Positions 1 through 8,477 of a DNA stretch of 64,000 nucleotides are shown here, in pieces. Made by a program: the position numbers and the translations under genes. Position 1 is the stretch's first letter; each line of letters begins with the position of its first letter. Source of the DNA: Streptomyces sp. PKU-EA00015 (GTDB lineage Bacteria; Actinomycetota; Actinomycetes; Streptomycetales; Streptomycetaceae); assembly GCF_013387495.1 (NCBI RefSeq), contig NZ_JABZEE010000001.1, positions 124,001 through 188,000 of the forward strand, read 5' to 3'. The notes beneath the pieces were generated by a model. That model saw only the letters and a program-made list of their open reading frames with translations. It was not told where the DNA came from and did not search any database.

Positions 1-1418
1 CCGAACTCGGCGGAGAGCCCGAGCGGCAGCCCGCCGGGCACCGGCAGCCTGCGGCAGCTGCCGTCCTGGTTCCTGATCAGCGGGTCGACATGACCGGCAC
101 GCACCATCTGCACCACCCCGGTGGTCAGGTCCACCTCGGCATAGGTGCAGGTCGCGAACCGGTCGGTGTCGAGCTCGTGGAGGAAGACCGACGATCTGGC
201 CATCACCGTGGCGGGGGTGTGGCCCTCGGCCGCGTAAGCCCGCAGGACGATGCGCAGCTGGCCCATGACGGCGGCGGCGTGCGTGTCGTGGCCCTGTACG
301 TCGCCGATGACGGCGCCGACCCGGCCGCCCGGCAGCGCGATGATGTCGTACCAGTCGCCGCCGATGTCCTGGCCGAGGCGGGCGGAGCGGTAGCGCACGG
401 CGATCTCGGCGCCGGGCACCTCCGGGATACGACGGGGCAGCATCGCCTGCTGCAGCCCTTCGGCGAGGTCGTGCTCCTGCTCGTACAGGACGGCGCGCTG
501 GAGGCTCTGCGCGATGCTGCTGCCGAGTGCGACCAGCAGATTGCGTTCCTCCGGCGTGAAACCGATCTTGTCGCGGTACAGCAGGCCGAGTGCCCCGATG
601 GGCCGGGCCTGGGCGATGAGCGGCAGATAGGCGGCGGCGGAGATGTCGCGGTCGCCGATCGCGTGCCAGAGCCGGGGGTAGGACTCGGCGAAGTCCTCCT
701 TGGACTCGATGAACCGCGGGGCGAGCGTGCGCACCACCTCGCTCATCGGGTACTGGTCGTCGACGCGGGTGTAGCGGGTGCCCGGGACGAAGGAGCCCTC
801 CGGCCCCTCGGCGACGAGGCGGATCCTCCCCGATTCGAGCAGGCCCATCACCAGGCTGGTCGCGCCGAGATGTTCGAGGCCGTGCGAGTTCTTCAGCAGC
901 TCGATGACGTCCTGGACGGTGCGGGCGTGGGCGAGCGCGGCCGTCGTGGTCTCGACGACGCTGGTCTGACGGCGGCGTTCCTCGTCGACCTCGACGCGTG
1001 CGCTGGAATCGGCGAGCTCCTGGGTCGCGTCCCGCACGATGCCGATGATGCGGACCGGACGACCGCTCTCGTCGCGGCGCACGCACGCCTGGGTGTGCGT
1101 CCAGCGCAGGGTCCCGTCGCGGCAGCGGATGCGGAAGTAGGCGCCGTAGTGGTCGCTCCCGCGCTTGAGTGCCTGCGCCACCATGCTGTCGAGGCGGACG
1201 GCCTCGTCCGCCGGCACCCGAGCGGCCAGGCTCGCCGGGTGACCGTCGTACTCGTCCGGGTGCAGATCGAACACATCGAGGCCGGGCTCGTCCACGTGCA
1301 TCAGACCGGTGGTGAGGTCCCAGTCGAAGCAGCCCATGCGATTGAGCGTCAGGCTCACGTCCGCGTGCGCCGGCCAGTCGTCGGGGAGCGACAGGGCACC
1401 CGCTGCCCGATCAGCCAT
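1..1418 (-). CDS. PAS-GAF-SpoIIE protein serine/threonine phosphatase (3' end beyond window)
   Basis: This is a cytosolic PP2C-type phosphatase of the kind that controls anti-sigma and anti-anti-sigma partner switches. About 472 residues are visible and the C-terminus lies beyond base 1. A PAS fold covers roughly residues 20-130, with a DGTLRWTHTQACVRRDESGR segment typical of PAS_3. A GAF domain follows at about 150-300 (ISAAAYLPLIAQARPIGALG). The SpoIIE/PP2C domain starts near 320 and contains the metal-binding IGGDWYDIIAL motif and IGDVQGHD. The ATG at 1418 was chosen because the protein then begins MADRAAGALSLPDDW directly before the PAS region. There is no signal peptide or membrane segment, so PAS and GAF probably sense a soluble ligand or redox state. 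The partner proteins are not adjacent. The family is certain; the target is unknown. Confidence 0.9.
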   Translation of the reverse strand, partial: MADRAAGALSLPDDWPAHADVSLTLNRMGCFDWDLTTGLMHVDEPGLDVFDLHPDEYDGHPASLAARVPADEAVRLDSMVAQALKRGSDHYGAYFRIRCRDGTLRWTHTQACVRRDESGRPVRIIGIVRDATQELADSSARVEVDEERRRQTSVVETTTAALAHARTVQDVIELLKNSHGLEHLGATSLVMGLLESGRIRLVAEGPEGSFVPGTRYTRVDDQYPMSEVVRTLAPRFIESKEDFAESYPRLWHAIGDRDISAAAYLPLIAQARPIGALGLLYRDKIGFTPEERNLLVALGSSIAQSLQRAVLYEQEHDLAEGLQQAMLPRRIPEVPGAEIAVRYRSARLGQDIGGDWYDIIALPGGRVGAVIGDVQGHDTHAAAVMGQLRIVLRAYAAEGHTPATVMARSSVFLHELDTDRFATCTYAEVDLTTGVVQMVRAGHVDPLIRNQDGSCRRLPVPGGLPLGLSAEF

Positions 1419-1473
1419 GGAGCCACTCTGCCATCATTCGGCGCATTCCACGAGCGGATCGGGCAGGGTCCCC

Positions 1474-2640
1474 TCAGCCCTGGTAGGGGGCCGGCGCCAC
1501 GTCGTCCGGGGCCGGTGCCATGTCGTCCGCGGAGGGCGGCAAGGTGTCCTCGGAAGGCGGCACCGGGTCCGGCTCGACCGGCGCCTGCGGCTCCGCGTCC
1601 GGGACCGGCGGGTCGGCCGGCAGGGGCTCGAACCCATCCTGCGGATCCTGGGGCAGGTCCGCGAAGGGCTCGTCCACCGGGTCCCGCGGTGCGGCCGGCG
1701 CCTGCGGCGCGGGCACCGCGTTCTGGGGGGCCGGGACGTCGGGCGCCGGAGCCTGGGGCGAGGGCCTGCCGTCGGGCCCGGCGGGTCCGACAACGCCGGA
1801 AGAGGCGCCCTGGTCGGCCGAGCCGGCGGATTCGGAACGCGTCAGGTCCATGAAAACCTCGTCGGGGTCGACGGGCGGCAGGACCTCGGGCCGGGTGTCC
1901 TCCTCACCGTCGGTGCCGGCGGGCCGTTCGATCCAGGTGCCGTCGGCGGTGTTGACGATCAGCAGGTTGTTGACGACCTGGACGGCCGGCTTGATCACGA
2001 GGGCCCGGTCGGCGCGGTAGCCCGGCCACGCGTCGCCCTTGGTCGCGACCGTGCGCTTGACGGCGACCGGCGGCTTCAGCGGGTTGCCGCCGGCGCAGCG
2101 CACCCGGGGGGCGCCGTACTGGTCGACGAGCACAGCGGTGCCGGTCTGGAGGACGGCCTGGTAGGCGGCCGCCCTGCCGTCGCGGAAGGAGTGGCCGGTG
2201 ATGCGGGTGTCGGAGCGCAGCACGACGGACGTGAGGCCGCGCAGGAACTGGGGGATGTCCGCCCGGTCGATCCCGGCGCCCTCGGCGAAGGCGCGGGCCT
2301 TGTCCTGGTCGCCGCCGAGGAGGCGGACCTGGGCCTCGACGTCGCAGCTCGCGATCGCGTGGGTGCCGGCGTACAGCCCGGGCGTCGAGCCCGACAAGGT
2401 GCGCAGGGTCGTGCCCGTGCCGGACAGGCTCCTGGGTGCCGCGGTGACGAGCGGCGGTGCGAAGGCGGGCGTGGGGAGGGCGGTCGACGCCGTGAAGGGA
2501 TCGGAGCCCTTCGCCGCGAGCGGCTGGAGGAGCACCTCCTGCGAATCCGCCGCCCGGCTCTCGCCGCCGCATCCGGCAGCCAGGGGCCCTACACACAGCA
2601 CGGCGACCGCCGCGAACAAAGGACGCATCGGTGAGCGCAC
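1474..2640 (-). CDS. DUF6777-type secreted lipoprotein
   Basis: The protein (388 aa) is a predicted lipoprotein: a short basic start (VRSPMRP), a hydrophobic stretch and a LAAGC lipobox. Residues of about 30-260 resemble the DUF6777 family of Streptomyces, including the features SGSTPGLYAGT, CDVEAQV and RCAGGNPLKPP. The C-terminal third is a low-complexity Pro/Ala/Asp-rich tail, expected to span or decorate the cell wall. The GTG at 2640 is preceded by GGGAG at good spacing; an ATG four codons further in (2628) would also keep the signal peptide. It lies just downstream of the SpoIIE gene on the same strand, separated by only about 55 bases, so cotranscription is possible. No biochemical role is known to me. 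Confidence 0.8.
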   Translation of the reverse strand: MRSPMRPLFAAVAVLCVGPLAAGCGGESRAADSQEVLLQPLAAKGSDPFTASTALPTPAFAPPLVTAAPRSLSGTGTTLRTLSGSTPGLYAGTHAIASCDVEAQVRLLGGDQDKARAFAEGAGIDRADIPQFLRGLTSVVLRSDTRITGHSFRDGRAAAYQAVLQTGTAVLVDQYGAPRVRCAGGNPLKPPVAVKRTVATKGDAWPGYRADRALVIKPAVQVVNNLLIVNTADGTWIERPAGTDGEEDTRPEVLPPVDPDEVFMDLTRSESAGSADQGASSGVVGPAGPDGRPSPQAPAPDVPAPQNAVPAPQAPAAPRDPVDEPFADLPQDPQDGFEPLPADPPVPDAEPQAPVEPDPVPPSEDTLPPSADDMAPAPDDVAPAPYQG

Positions 2641-2709
2641 CAAGATCTCCCGCCTTCCGCAACTCGAGATGTCCCTCAATTTCTGACGGATGGACAGACG
2701 GGGCGCGAC

Positions 2710-2765
2710 TTGAACACGTTCAGTTCAACCTCTAGGCTCCACTCCAAGGAATTGAACATGTTCAA
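2710..2765 (+). promoter_or_regulatory. Promoter with two TTGAAC-type palindromic operators for the YndJ/DUF1990 pair
   Basis: TTGAACATGTTCAA (2752-2765) is a perfect 14-base palindrome. A second, imperfect copy, TTGAACACGTTCAG, lies at 2710-2723. TTGAAC of the first copy can act as a -35 element, 17 bases from TAGGCT (2733-2738) as -10, which places the second copy just downstream of the start of transcription. Repressor binding at both would block initiation. The regulator is not encoded next door. Confidence 0.6.
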
Positions 2766-2783
2766 GCCTGGGGTGGGTGCCTG

Positions 2784-3605
2784 ATGTCCGCACTGGTCAA
2801 CCTGATCGTGATGCTGGGAATGCTCTTCGTGGTGCCCGCGGGGCTGCGTCTGATCGACCCGGTCCGGCTCGCGTCCGTTCGGCGGACATGGCCGCTGTTC
2901 GCGTCGGCGGGAGCGGTCGCCCTGTGGCTGCCCCGCGGCGCGGCCGCCGTCGCGCTCGCCGGCGTCTACGCCGTGGGCACGCTGGTGCTGGCCGCCCAGG
3001 CCCCGAGGCGGCTGCTGCGCACGCGGTCGCTCGCCCCGGCGGAGTTCGCCGTGCTCACCGCGCTGGTGGCGCCCTCGGTCGCGGGCGTCGCGCTGGTCGC
3101 CGAGCGGGCGGGTCACGAGCTCTTCGGTTTCTCCCTGCGGATCCTGGCGCTCACCGTGCCCCACTTCCACTTCGCGGGCTTCGCGGCGGCGCTGGTGGCG
3201 GGCCTGGTGTGCCAAGCAACCGACGCAACCGGGCTCGCCCGGTTCTCGGCCCTGAGCGTGCCGGCCGGCACCCTGCTCGTCCTCGGCGGTTACTTCACCG
3301 GCGATTGGGCCGAACTGGCCGGGGCACTGGTACTGACCGCCGGCATGTGGGCCGTGGCACTGCTGACCTGGCGCGACGTCCGCGGGGGCGAACGGGACCG
3401 CGGCACGCGGGCGCTGCTCGGTGTCTCGGCGACCGTGCTGGTGGCGACGATGCTGCTCGCACTGACCTGGGCCGTCGGCGAAGCGGCGGACCTCCCCCAC
3501 CCGAACCTGACCTGGATGGCCGCCACCCACGGCCTCGGCAACGCTCTGGGCTTCGGGCTCTGCTCGGTGCTCGCCTGGAGACGACTGAAGGAGACTGCCG
3601 CATGA
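2784..3605 (+). CDS. YndJ-like integral membrane protein
   Basis: The protein (273 aa) is almost entirely hydrophobic, with about seven to eight predicted membrane spans. It resembles the YndJ family of Bacillus and actinomycetes. The LTVPHFHFAGFAAAL segment near residue 128 and the C-terminal WMAATHGLGNALGFGLCSVL are the most characteristic parts; their histidines inside membrane helices suggest metal or proton chemistry, but that is inference. It is followed by a DUF1990 gene with a four-base ATGA overlap, so the two are translationally coupled and share the palindromic promoter upstream. The ATG at 2784 is preceded by a G-rich but not ideal ribosome site. Function is unknown. Confidence 0.75.
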   Translation: MSALVNLIVMLGMLFVVPAGLRLIDPVRLASVRRTWPLFASAGAVALWLPRGAAAVALAGVYAVGTLVLAAQAPRRLLRTRSLAPAEFAVLTALVAPSVAGVALVAERAGHELFGFSLRILALTVPHFHFAGFAAALVAGLVCQATDATGLARFSALSVPAGTLLVLGGYFTGDWAELAGALVLTAGMWAVALLTWRDVRGGERDRGTRALLGVSATVLVATMLLALTWAVGEAADLPHPNLTWMAATHGLGNALGFGLCSVLAWRRLKETAA

Positions 3606-4144
3606 ACCGCCCGGACGCCCGAGGCTCGCTCACCTACCCCGAGACCGGCGCCACCCGGCACGGCCCGCTGCCGGACGGCTACCACCACCTGCACCACACG
3701 GCCCGCATCGGCCGCGGTCGCGCGGCCTTCGAGGCGGCCGGGGCCGCTGTGACCGGATGGGGCATGCACCGCGGTTCCGGAGCCCGGGTGCGTGCCACCG
3801 CCGACCGGGCCGAGGCGGGAGTGGGCGTCCAGATCGCGCTGGGCGCCGGGCCGCTGCGGCTGACCGCGCCGTGCGAGGTCATCTGGGCGGTGTACGAGAA
3901 GGACCGGACGGGTTTCGCGTACGGAACGCTGACTGGTCACCCGGAGTGCGGCGAGGAGGCGTTCACGGTCGATCTGCACGACGACGGCTCGGTGTGGTTC
4001 ACGGTCCTCGCGTTCAGCCGTCCCGCCGCCTGGTACACCCGGCTCGCCGGGCCGCTGGTGCCCGTGGCCCAGCGGCTCTACGCCCGGCGGCTCGGGCGCA
4101 CGCTGCGCGGCATCGCCGCCGCGGCCGGGCGCCCGGCCGGCTGA
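3602..4144 (+). CDS. DUF1990 family protein
   Basis: This 180-residue soluble protein matches the DUF1990 family, a START-like fold that is commonly encoded next to YndJ. Recognisable parts are LTYPETGATRHGPLPDGYHH near the N-terminus, CEVIWAVYEKDRTGFAYGTL with HPECGEEAF in the middle, and the LAGPLVPVAQRLYARRLGR C-terminus. Its start overlaps the YndJ stop by four bases. Expression should follow the operator-controlled promoter of the pair. The family is thought to bind hydrophobic ligands, but no reaction is known to me, so the product is annotated by family only. Confidence 0.8.
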   Translation: MNRPDARGSLTYPETGATRHGPLPDGYHHLHHTARIGRGRAAFEAAGAAVTGWGMHRGSGARVRATADRAEAGVGVQIALGAGPLRLTAPCEVIWAVYEKDRTGFAYGTLTGHPECGEEAFTVDLHDDGSVWFTVLAFSRPAAWYTRLAGPLVPVAQRLYARRLGRTLRGIAAAAGRPAG

Positions 4145-4175
4145 TCACCGGGGCGGCTGTCCGATACTGGGAGGG

Positions 4176-5582
4176 ATGGAGTGGTTCGGCGACGATGCCT
4201 ACTGGCTGAGCCGGCTGGTTTTCCAGCGGGCTCTCGCCGCCGTGTACCTGGTCGCCTTCCTCTCGGCGGCGCTGCAGTTCCGCGCGCTGATCGGCGAGCG
4301 GGGCATGCTGCCGGTGCCGGCGTTCCTGCGCCGGGTGCCCGTCCGCGAGGCGCCGACGCTGTTCCGGCTGCACTACTCGGACCGCTTCTTCGCCCTCGTC
4401 GCCTGGACCGGCGTCCTGCTGTCGGCCGCGCTGGTCGCCGGCGCGGCCGACGACATCCCGCTCGGCGCCGCGATGGCGTGCTGGGCGGTTCTGTGGGCGC
4501 TGTATCTGTCCATCGTCAACGTCGGCCAGACCTGGTACGGCTTCGGCTGGGAGTCCCTGCTGCTCGAGACCGGGTTCCTCGCGGTCTGGCTCGGCAATGA
4601 GCGCACCGCACCCCCGGTGGTCGTGCTCTGGCTGCTGCGCTGGGTGCTGTTCCGGGTCGAGTTCGGCGCCGGGCTCATCAAACTCCGCGGCGACCTGTGC
4701 TGGCGCGAGCTGACGTGCCTGTACTACCACCATGAGACCCAGCCGATGCCCGGCCCGCTGAGCTGGTTCTTCCACCATCTGCCGAAGCCCGCGCACCGCG
4801 TGGAGGCGGCCGCCAACCATGTGGTGCAGCTGGTGGTGCCCGTCCTGCTGTTCACTCCCCAACCGGTGGCGAGCGTCGCCGCGGGCCTGATCGTGGCGAC
4901 CCAGATGTGGCTGGTGCTCTCGGGCAACTTCGCCTGGCTGAACTGGCTGACGATCGTGCTGGCCCTGCCCGCCGTCGACGGCTCGCTGATCGCGGACGGC
5001 CCCGAACTGCCGGACGCCCCGCTGTGGTACGCGGTCCTGGTGCTGACCGTGGCCGCGGGGCTGTTGGCCCTGAGCTACCGGCCCGTGCGCAACCTGCTCT
5101 CGCGGCGCCAGGCCATGAACCGGTCCTACGACTCCCTCCATCTGGTCAATTCGTACGGGGCGTTCGGGACGGTGGGCCGGGTCCGCTACGAGATCGTGGT
5201 GGAGGGCACGGACGAGCGCGTGGCCCACGAGGGCACGGTGTGGCGCGAGTACGGCTTCAAGGGCAAACCGGGCGATGTCCGCAGGCTGCCGCGCCAGTTC
5301 GCGCCGTATCACCTGCGGCTCGACTGGATGATGTGGTTCGCCGCGCTCTCCCCCGCCTACGCCCGCTCCTGGTTCCTGCCGTTCGTGGAGCGCCTGCTGG
5401 ACGGTGACCGGGACACGCTGCGGCTGCTCGCGCACAACCCCTTCCCGGACGCCCCGCCGGTGCAGGTGCGCGCGCGGCTGTACCACTACCGGTTCACGAC
5501 CTGGCAGGAGTGGCGGCGGACGGGGGCCTGGTGGCACCGCACCGCGATACGGGACTTCCTGGGGCCGACGAGGCTGCGCTGA
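4176..5582 (+). CDS. Lipase maturation factor (LMF1) family membrane protein
   Basis: This 468-residue polytopic membrane protein has about five to six membrane spans in its first 300 residues and a soluble C-terminal domain. It belongs to the bacterial branch of the lipase maturation factor family. The signature is the conserved WYGFGWESLLLETGFLA region, then LLRWVLFRVEFGAGLIKLRG, and the C-terminal block with WREYGFKGKPGD, LDWMMWFAALS and HNPFPDAPP. The eukaryotic relative LMF1 assists folding of secreted lipases in the ER; whether bacterial members act as chaperones or have another membrane role is not settled. The ATG at 4176 lies 31 bases after the DUF1990 stop, so the gene may be read through from that operon. 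Confidence 0.85.
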   Translation: MEWFGDDAYWLSRLVFQRALAAVYLVAFLSAALQFRALIGERGMLPVPAFLRRVPVREAPTLFRLHYSDRFFALVAWTGVLLSAALVAGAADDIPLGAAMACWAVLWALYLSIVNVGQTWYGFGWESLLLETGFLAVWLGNERTAPPVVVLWLLRWVLFRVEFGAGLIKLRGDLCWRELTCLYYHHETQPMPGPLSWFFHHLPKPAHRVEAAANHVVQLVVPVLLFTPQPVASVAAGLIVATQMWLVLSGNFAWLNWLTIVLALPAVDGSLIADGPELPDAPLWYAVLVLTVAAGLLALSYRPVRNLLSRRQAMNRSYDSLHLVNSYGAFGTVGRVRYEIVVEGTDERVAHEGTVWREYGFKGKPGDVRRLPRQFAPYHLRLDWMMWFAALSPAYARSWFLPFVERLLDGDRDTLRLLAHNPFPDAPPVQVRARLYHYRFTTWQEWRRTGAWWHRTAIRDFLGPTRLR

Positions 5583-5656
5583 AACGAGGAGGCTGCGCTG
5601 AAACAGCGGGTGTGCCGCGCCCGGTCGCCTGGGCGGGCAGTCACGGTGAACACACG

Positions 5657-5687
5657 CGTGCCCCCTGCCGGGAAGGCAGGGGGCACG
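5657..5687. terminator. Hairpin between convergent genes
   Basis: A 13-base perfect stem, CGTGCCCCCTGCC paired with GGCAGGGGGCACG, encloses a five-base loop. It sits between the convergent LMF gene and the small gene at 5702-5872, so it can end transcription from both sides. It lacks a clear T-run, as is usual in Streptomyces. Confidence 0.65.
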
Positions 5688-5701
5688 GGGCGAAGCGCCG
5701 A

Positions 5702-5872
5702 TCAGTCGATGCCGGGAAGGATGTGCGGCTCGGCCAGGTCTTCCTCGTATCCGGCGAGCCGGATGGGGGCGGAACGGGCCCAGACCTCGAGGTTGCGGAG
5801 CTCCTCGGTCTTGCCGGGCGGTTCGGTGCCGTTCTCCGACGGCCGCTTCTCATGCTTCGCGTCTGGTGTCAC
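5702..5872 (-). CDS. Short conserved peptide of 56 aa
   Basis: A GTG start at 5872 with AGGAG seven bases upstream opens a 56-codon frame. The product is hydrophilic, begins VTPDAKHEKRPSENG, and ends in a block that looks conserved in style: RLAGYEEDLAEPHILPGID. There is no signal peptide, cysteine or membrane segment. Good coding signs are the ribosome site, the terminator placed directly after the stop, and the contrast between a variable, charged N-half and a compact hydrophobic-acidic C-half. That architecture is also seen in leader/core peptides, but no modifying enzyme lies adjacent. I have no function for it. About 300 bases upstream to the next gene hold only a hairpin and no other recognised gene. 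Confidence 0.65.
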   Translation of the reverse strand: MTPDAKHEKRPSENGTEPPGKTEELRNLEVWARSAPIRLAGYEEDLAEPHILPGID

Positions 5873-6105
5873 CGCGCACTCCTCTGTGTCGCGTATGTGG
5901 GACAGGGCAGTTGGGTCGCGGTGGCGCCGTCAACTCGGGCGGGACCGCGGCCTGGTTGCAAGCCTGTCCCAGGACGGCCGAAGGGGACTTGTGGATCCCT
6001 TGGAGGCCGTCCGTTCACCCCAGGGTAACCAAATGAGCGGACCCCCGCTCGATGGGGCCAATAATGCGGCTCAATTCACGCCAACAACCCCCTTCAGATG
6101 GACAA

Positions 6106-6135
6106 CGGCCGGTGCACCTGCTGGTGCACCGGCCG
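6106..6135 (-). terminator. Strong hairpin after the SDR gene
   Basis: CGGCCGGTGCACC and GGTGCACCGGCCG form a perfect 13-base stem with a four-base loop, 35 bases past the stop codon of the SDR gene. It very likely terminates that transcript. The remainder of the gap towards 5873 shows no gene. Confidence 0.7.
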
Positions 6136-6169
6136 AAGGGGGTGGAGCTATGGGCGAGTTGCCCGATTG

Positions 6170-7633
6170 TTACCAGTTTGCGGGAGCGTAGTCCTTGAGG
6201 AAGCAGCCGAACAGGTCCTCGCCGCTCTCGCCGCGGACGATCGGGTCGTACACGCGGGCGGCTCCGTCGACGAGATCGAGCGGGGCGTGGAAGCCCTCCT
6301 CCGCCAGACGCATCTTGTCCGGGTGGGGGCGCTCGTCGGTGATCCAGCCGGTGTCCACGGCGGTCATCAGGATGCCGTCGCTCTCGAACATCTCCTGCGC
6401 GCTGGTGCGGGTGAGCATGTTGAGCGCGGCCTTGGCCATGTTGGTGTGCGGGTGGCCCGCACCCTTGTAGCCGCGGCTGAAGACGCCCTCCATGGCGGAG
6501 ACGTTCACCACGTACTTGCGCCGGCCCGCGGCGGCCGCCATCACCGGGCGGAGCCTGCTGATCAGGATGAACGGGGCGGTGGAGTTGCAGAGCTGCACCT
6601 CGAGCAGCTCGACCGGGTCGACCTCGGAGACCGTCTGGATCCAGCTGTTCGTGTCGTGCAGGTCCGGGACCAGGCCGCCGGCGTCGATGGCGGTGCCGGC
6701 CGCGATGCGCTCCCGGGACGCGGAGCCGCTGACCAGCGCGAGGTCGGTGACGTCCTGGGCGCTCAGGCCCTCGCCCCGGGACGAGGGCAGGGCGGCGACG
6801 GCATCCACCGCGCCGCTGCCGAACGTGCCGATGACCTGCGCGGGCGGCAGCTCGCCCGCCGGCAGCGGAGCCGCCTCGGCCGCGACGAGCTCGCTGTACG
6901 CCTGGGGCGAGCGGCGCACGGTCTGGGCCGCGTTGTTGATCAGGATGTCGAGCGGGCCCTCGCCGGCGACGGAGTCGGCCAGGGCCACGACCTGCGCGGG
7001 GTCGCGCAGGTCGATGCCGACGATCTTGAGCCGGTGGATCCACTCGTCACTGTCCGGCATGGCCTTGAAGCGGCGGATGGCGTCGTTGGGGAAACGCGTG
7101 GTGATGGTGGTGTGGGCGCCGTCGCGCAGCAGCCGCAGCGCGATGTACATGCCGATCTTGGCCCGGCCACCGGTGAGCAGGGCCCGCTTGCCGGTCAGGT
7201 CGGCGCGGGCGTCACGGCGGGCCCGGTTGTCGGCCGCGCACTTCTGGCAGAGCTGGTGGTAGAAGGCGTCGACCTCGATGTAGCGGGTCTTGCAGATGTA
7301 GCAGGAACGGGGTCGCTGGAGTATGCCCGCGATCTCGCCCACGACGGACGAGGACGGCAGCAGCCCCTGCGTCTCGTCGTCGATGCGCTCGGCGGAGCCG
7401 GTGGCGGTGGCCTCGGTGACGGCCCTGTCGTGCGCGGTCTTCGCGGCCCGGCGCTCCTGGCGGCGGCGCTGCTTGACCGTCCGGTAGACACCGGCGGTCG
7501 CGCGGCGCACGGCGATGGCGTCCGGGTGGTCGATCTCCAGCTTGTCCAGCTCTTCGAGCACGCTCAGGCAGACGGCCAGACGCTCGGGGTCGATGCCCGG
7601 TCCGTCCACCGGGCTGTCCTCTGTGACGGTCAT
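6170..7633 (-). CDS. SDR-family oxidoreductase with N-terminal zinc-ribbon-like region
   Basis: The C-terminal two thirds (from about residue 165) is a Rossmann-fold short-chain dehydrogenase: LLTGGRAKIGMYIALRLL binds the nucleotide, ILINNAAQTVRR is the NNAG-like strand, and VVNVSAMEGVFSRGYKG with nearby YK-like residues supplies the catalytic area. Upstream of it lie about 160 residues that ordinary SDRs lack, with a charged helical part and CYICKTRYIEVDAFYHQLC followed by CAADNR, a CxxC...CxxC zinc-ribbon pattern. The ATG at 7633 (MTVTEDSPVDGPG) has GAGGAA upstream; an extension to 7711 is less likely. Length is 487 aa, against about 250 for a plain SDR. A soluble NAD(P)-dependent enzyme is likely; the substrate is unknown. 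Confidence 0.8.
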   Translation of the reverse strand: MTVTEDSPVDGPGIDPERLAVCLSVLEELDKLEIDHPDAIAVRRATAGVYRTVKQRRRQERRAAKTAHDRAVTEATATGSAERIDDETQGLLPSSSVVGEIAGILQRPRSCYICKTRYIEVDAFYHQLCQKCAADNRARRDARADLTGKRALLTGGRAKIGMYIALRLLRDGAHTTITTRFPNDAIRRFKAMPDSDEWIHRLKIVGIDLRDPAQVVALADSVAGEGPLDILINNAAQTVRRSPQAYSELVAAEAAPLPAGELPPAQVIGTFGSGAVDAVAALPSSRGEGLSAQDVTDLALVSGSASRERIAAGTAIDAGGLVPDLHDTNSWIQTVSEVDPVELLEVQLCNSTAPFILISRLRPVMAAAAGRRKYVVNVSAMEGVFSRGYKGAGHPHTNMAKAALNMLTRTSAQEMFESDGILMTAVDTGWITDERPHPDKMRLAEEGFHAPLDLVDGAARVYDPIVRGESGEDLFGCFLKDYAPANW

Positions 7634-7726
7634 GGCCTGTGTTGTTCCTCGATCACTCGAATGCCGGAGTTTCAAAAGCGCGATTTTACTGAGTGAAGGG
7701 GTGCCGGCCAAATGACGAGCGTCACG

Positions 7727-8437
7727 TCATGCCCGGCCTCGGCTCTGCCGACGGCCCGGCGGCCGGTCGAACACGCAGTCGCCGCACAGCCCGCCCGACG
7801 GACAGCGGTAGTACAGGCAGCAGGTACGGCGCCGCAGCGCGGGACCGTGCACCGTCCCGGCCAGTCCGGGGCCGGCGAACAGCTCGCCCGCGAGCGAGGC
7901 CGCCCGCTCGGCCGCCTCGGGCCGCCCGGTGCGCCGCGACCACGCCATCAGCTCCCGTACCGCTCCCGCGAGGGCGGAGCCCGCGTTGCCCCACAGCAGC
8001 CGCGATGAGACACGGGTGTCGCGCCGCACTGCCTCGGCGAGGGGGACGAGGTGCCGCAGCTGCACGGTCTCGCGGACGGTGGCCGCGTCCGCGGTGAGCC
8101 AGCGGACCTCCCGCAGCACCAGATCGTCGGGCGCGCTCCTGGCCGGATCCCAGTGCAGCAGGGCCGGGTCGAGGTCGGGCACGCGGCCGTGGAGCGCCAC
8201 GCAACCGAGGGCCACCGACCACAGGCGGGCTGCGAGCCCGAGGTGGGCGACCGAGGCGGCGACGCGGCGCTCGGGCGCGCGCAGCCCGGCGGCGACCGTG
8301 TCGACGCGCACGGTGAGCAGGGGACTCCGGCCCGCGTACACGTCGGCGAGCGGACGGTGACCGGGCTCCGGCTCGCCCGCGCGCAGCGCGAAGAACCCGC
8401 CGACGGACGCCGTCTCGGCCAACAGCGTCGGATCCAT
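7727..8437 (-). CDS. (2Fe-2S)-binding ferric reductase-like protein (FhuF C-terminal family)
   Basis: This 236-residue protein ends in the FhuF-type cluster motif: two adjacent cysteines, ten residues, a cysteine, two residues and a fourth cysteine (CCLYYRCPSGGLCGDC). FhuF-like proteins reduce ferric siderophores in the cytoplasm to release iron. The region before it, residues 20-190, is the helical FhuF-like body. The ATG at 8437 follows GGGGGAG with ideal spacing; a longer frame to 8494 lacks such a site. No iron box of the DmdR/IdeR type was seen upstream, but a different inverted repeat lies there. The siderophore served cannot be deduced. Confidence 0.8.
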   Translation of the reverse strand: MDPTLLAETASVGGFFALRAGEPEPGHRPLADVYAGRSPLLTVRVDTVAAGLRAPERRVAASVAHLGLAARLWSVALGCVALHGRVPDLDPALLHWDPARSAPDDLVLREVRWLTADAATVRETVQLRHLVPLAEAVRRDTRVSSRLLWGNAGSALAGAVRELMAWSRRTGRPEAAERAASLAGELFAGPGLAGTVHGPALRRRTCCLYYRCPSGGLCGDCVFDRPPGRRQSRGRA

Positions 8438-8477
8438 GCCGCTCCCCCGCTCTCCCACCCGTTCCGGCCCGCCGAAA

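Noticed and set aside
90..1853. Long plus-strand frame opposite the SpoIIE gene
   Set aside because: It is Arg/Gly/Ala-rich and has no family match, while the opposite strand codes a clear PAS-GAF-SpoIIE protein. GC-rich DNA keeps such antisense frames open.
6098..7696. Plus-strand frame of over 500 codons opposite the SDR gene
   Set aside because: Composition is typical of an antisense shadow (Asp/Arg/Val/Gly/His), and the minus strand codes a normal SDR.
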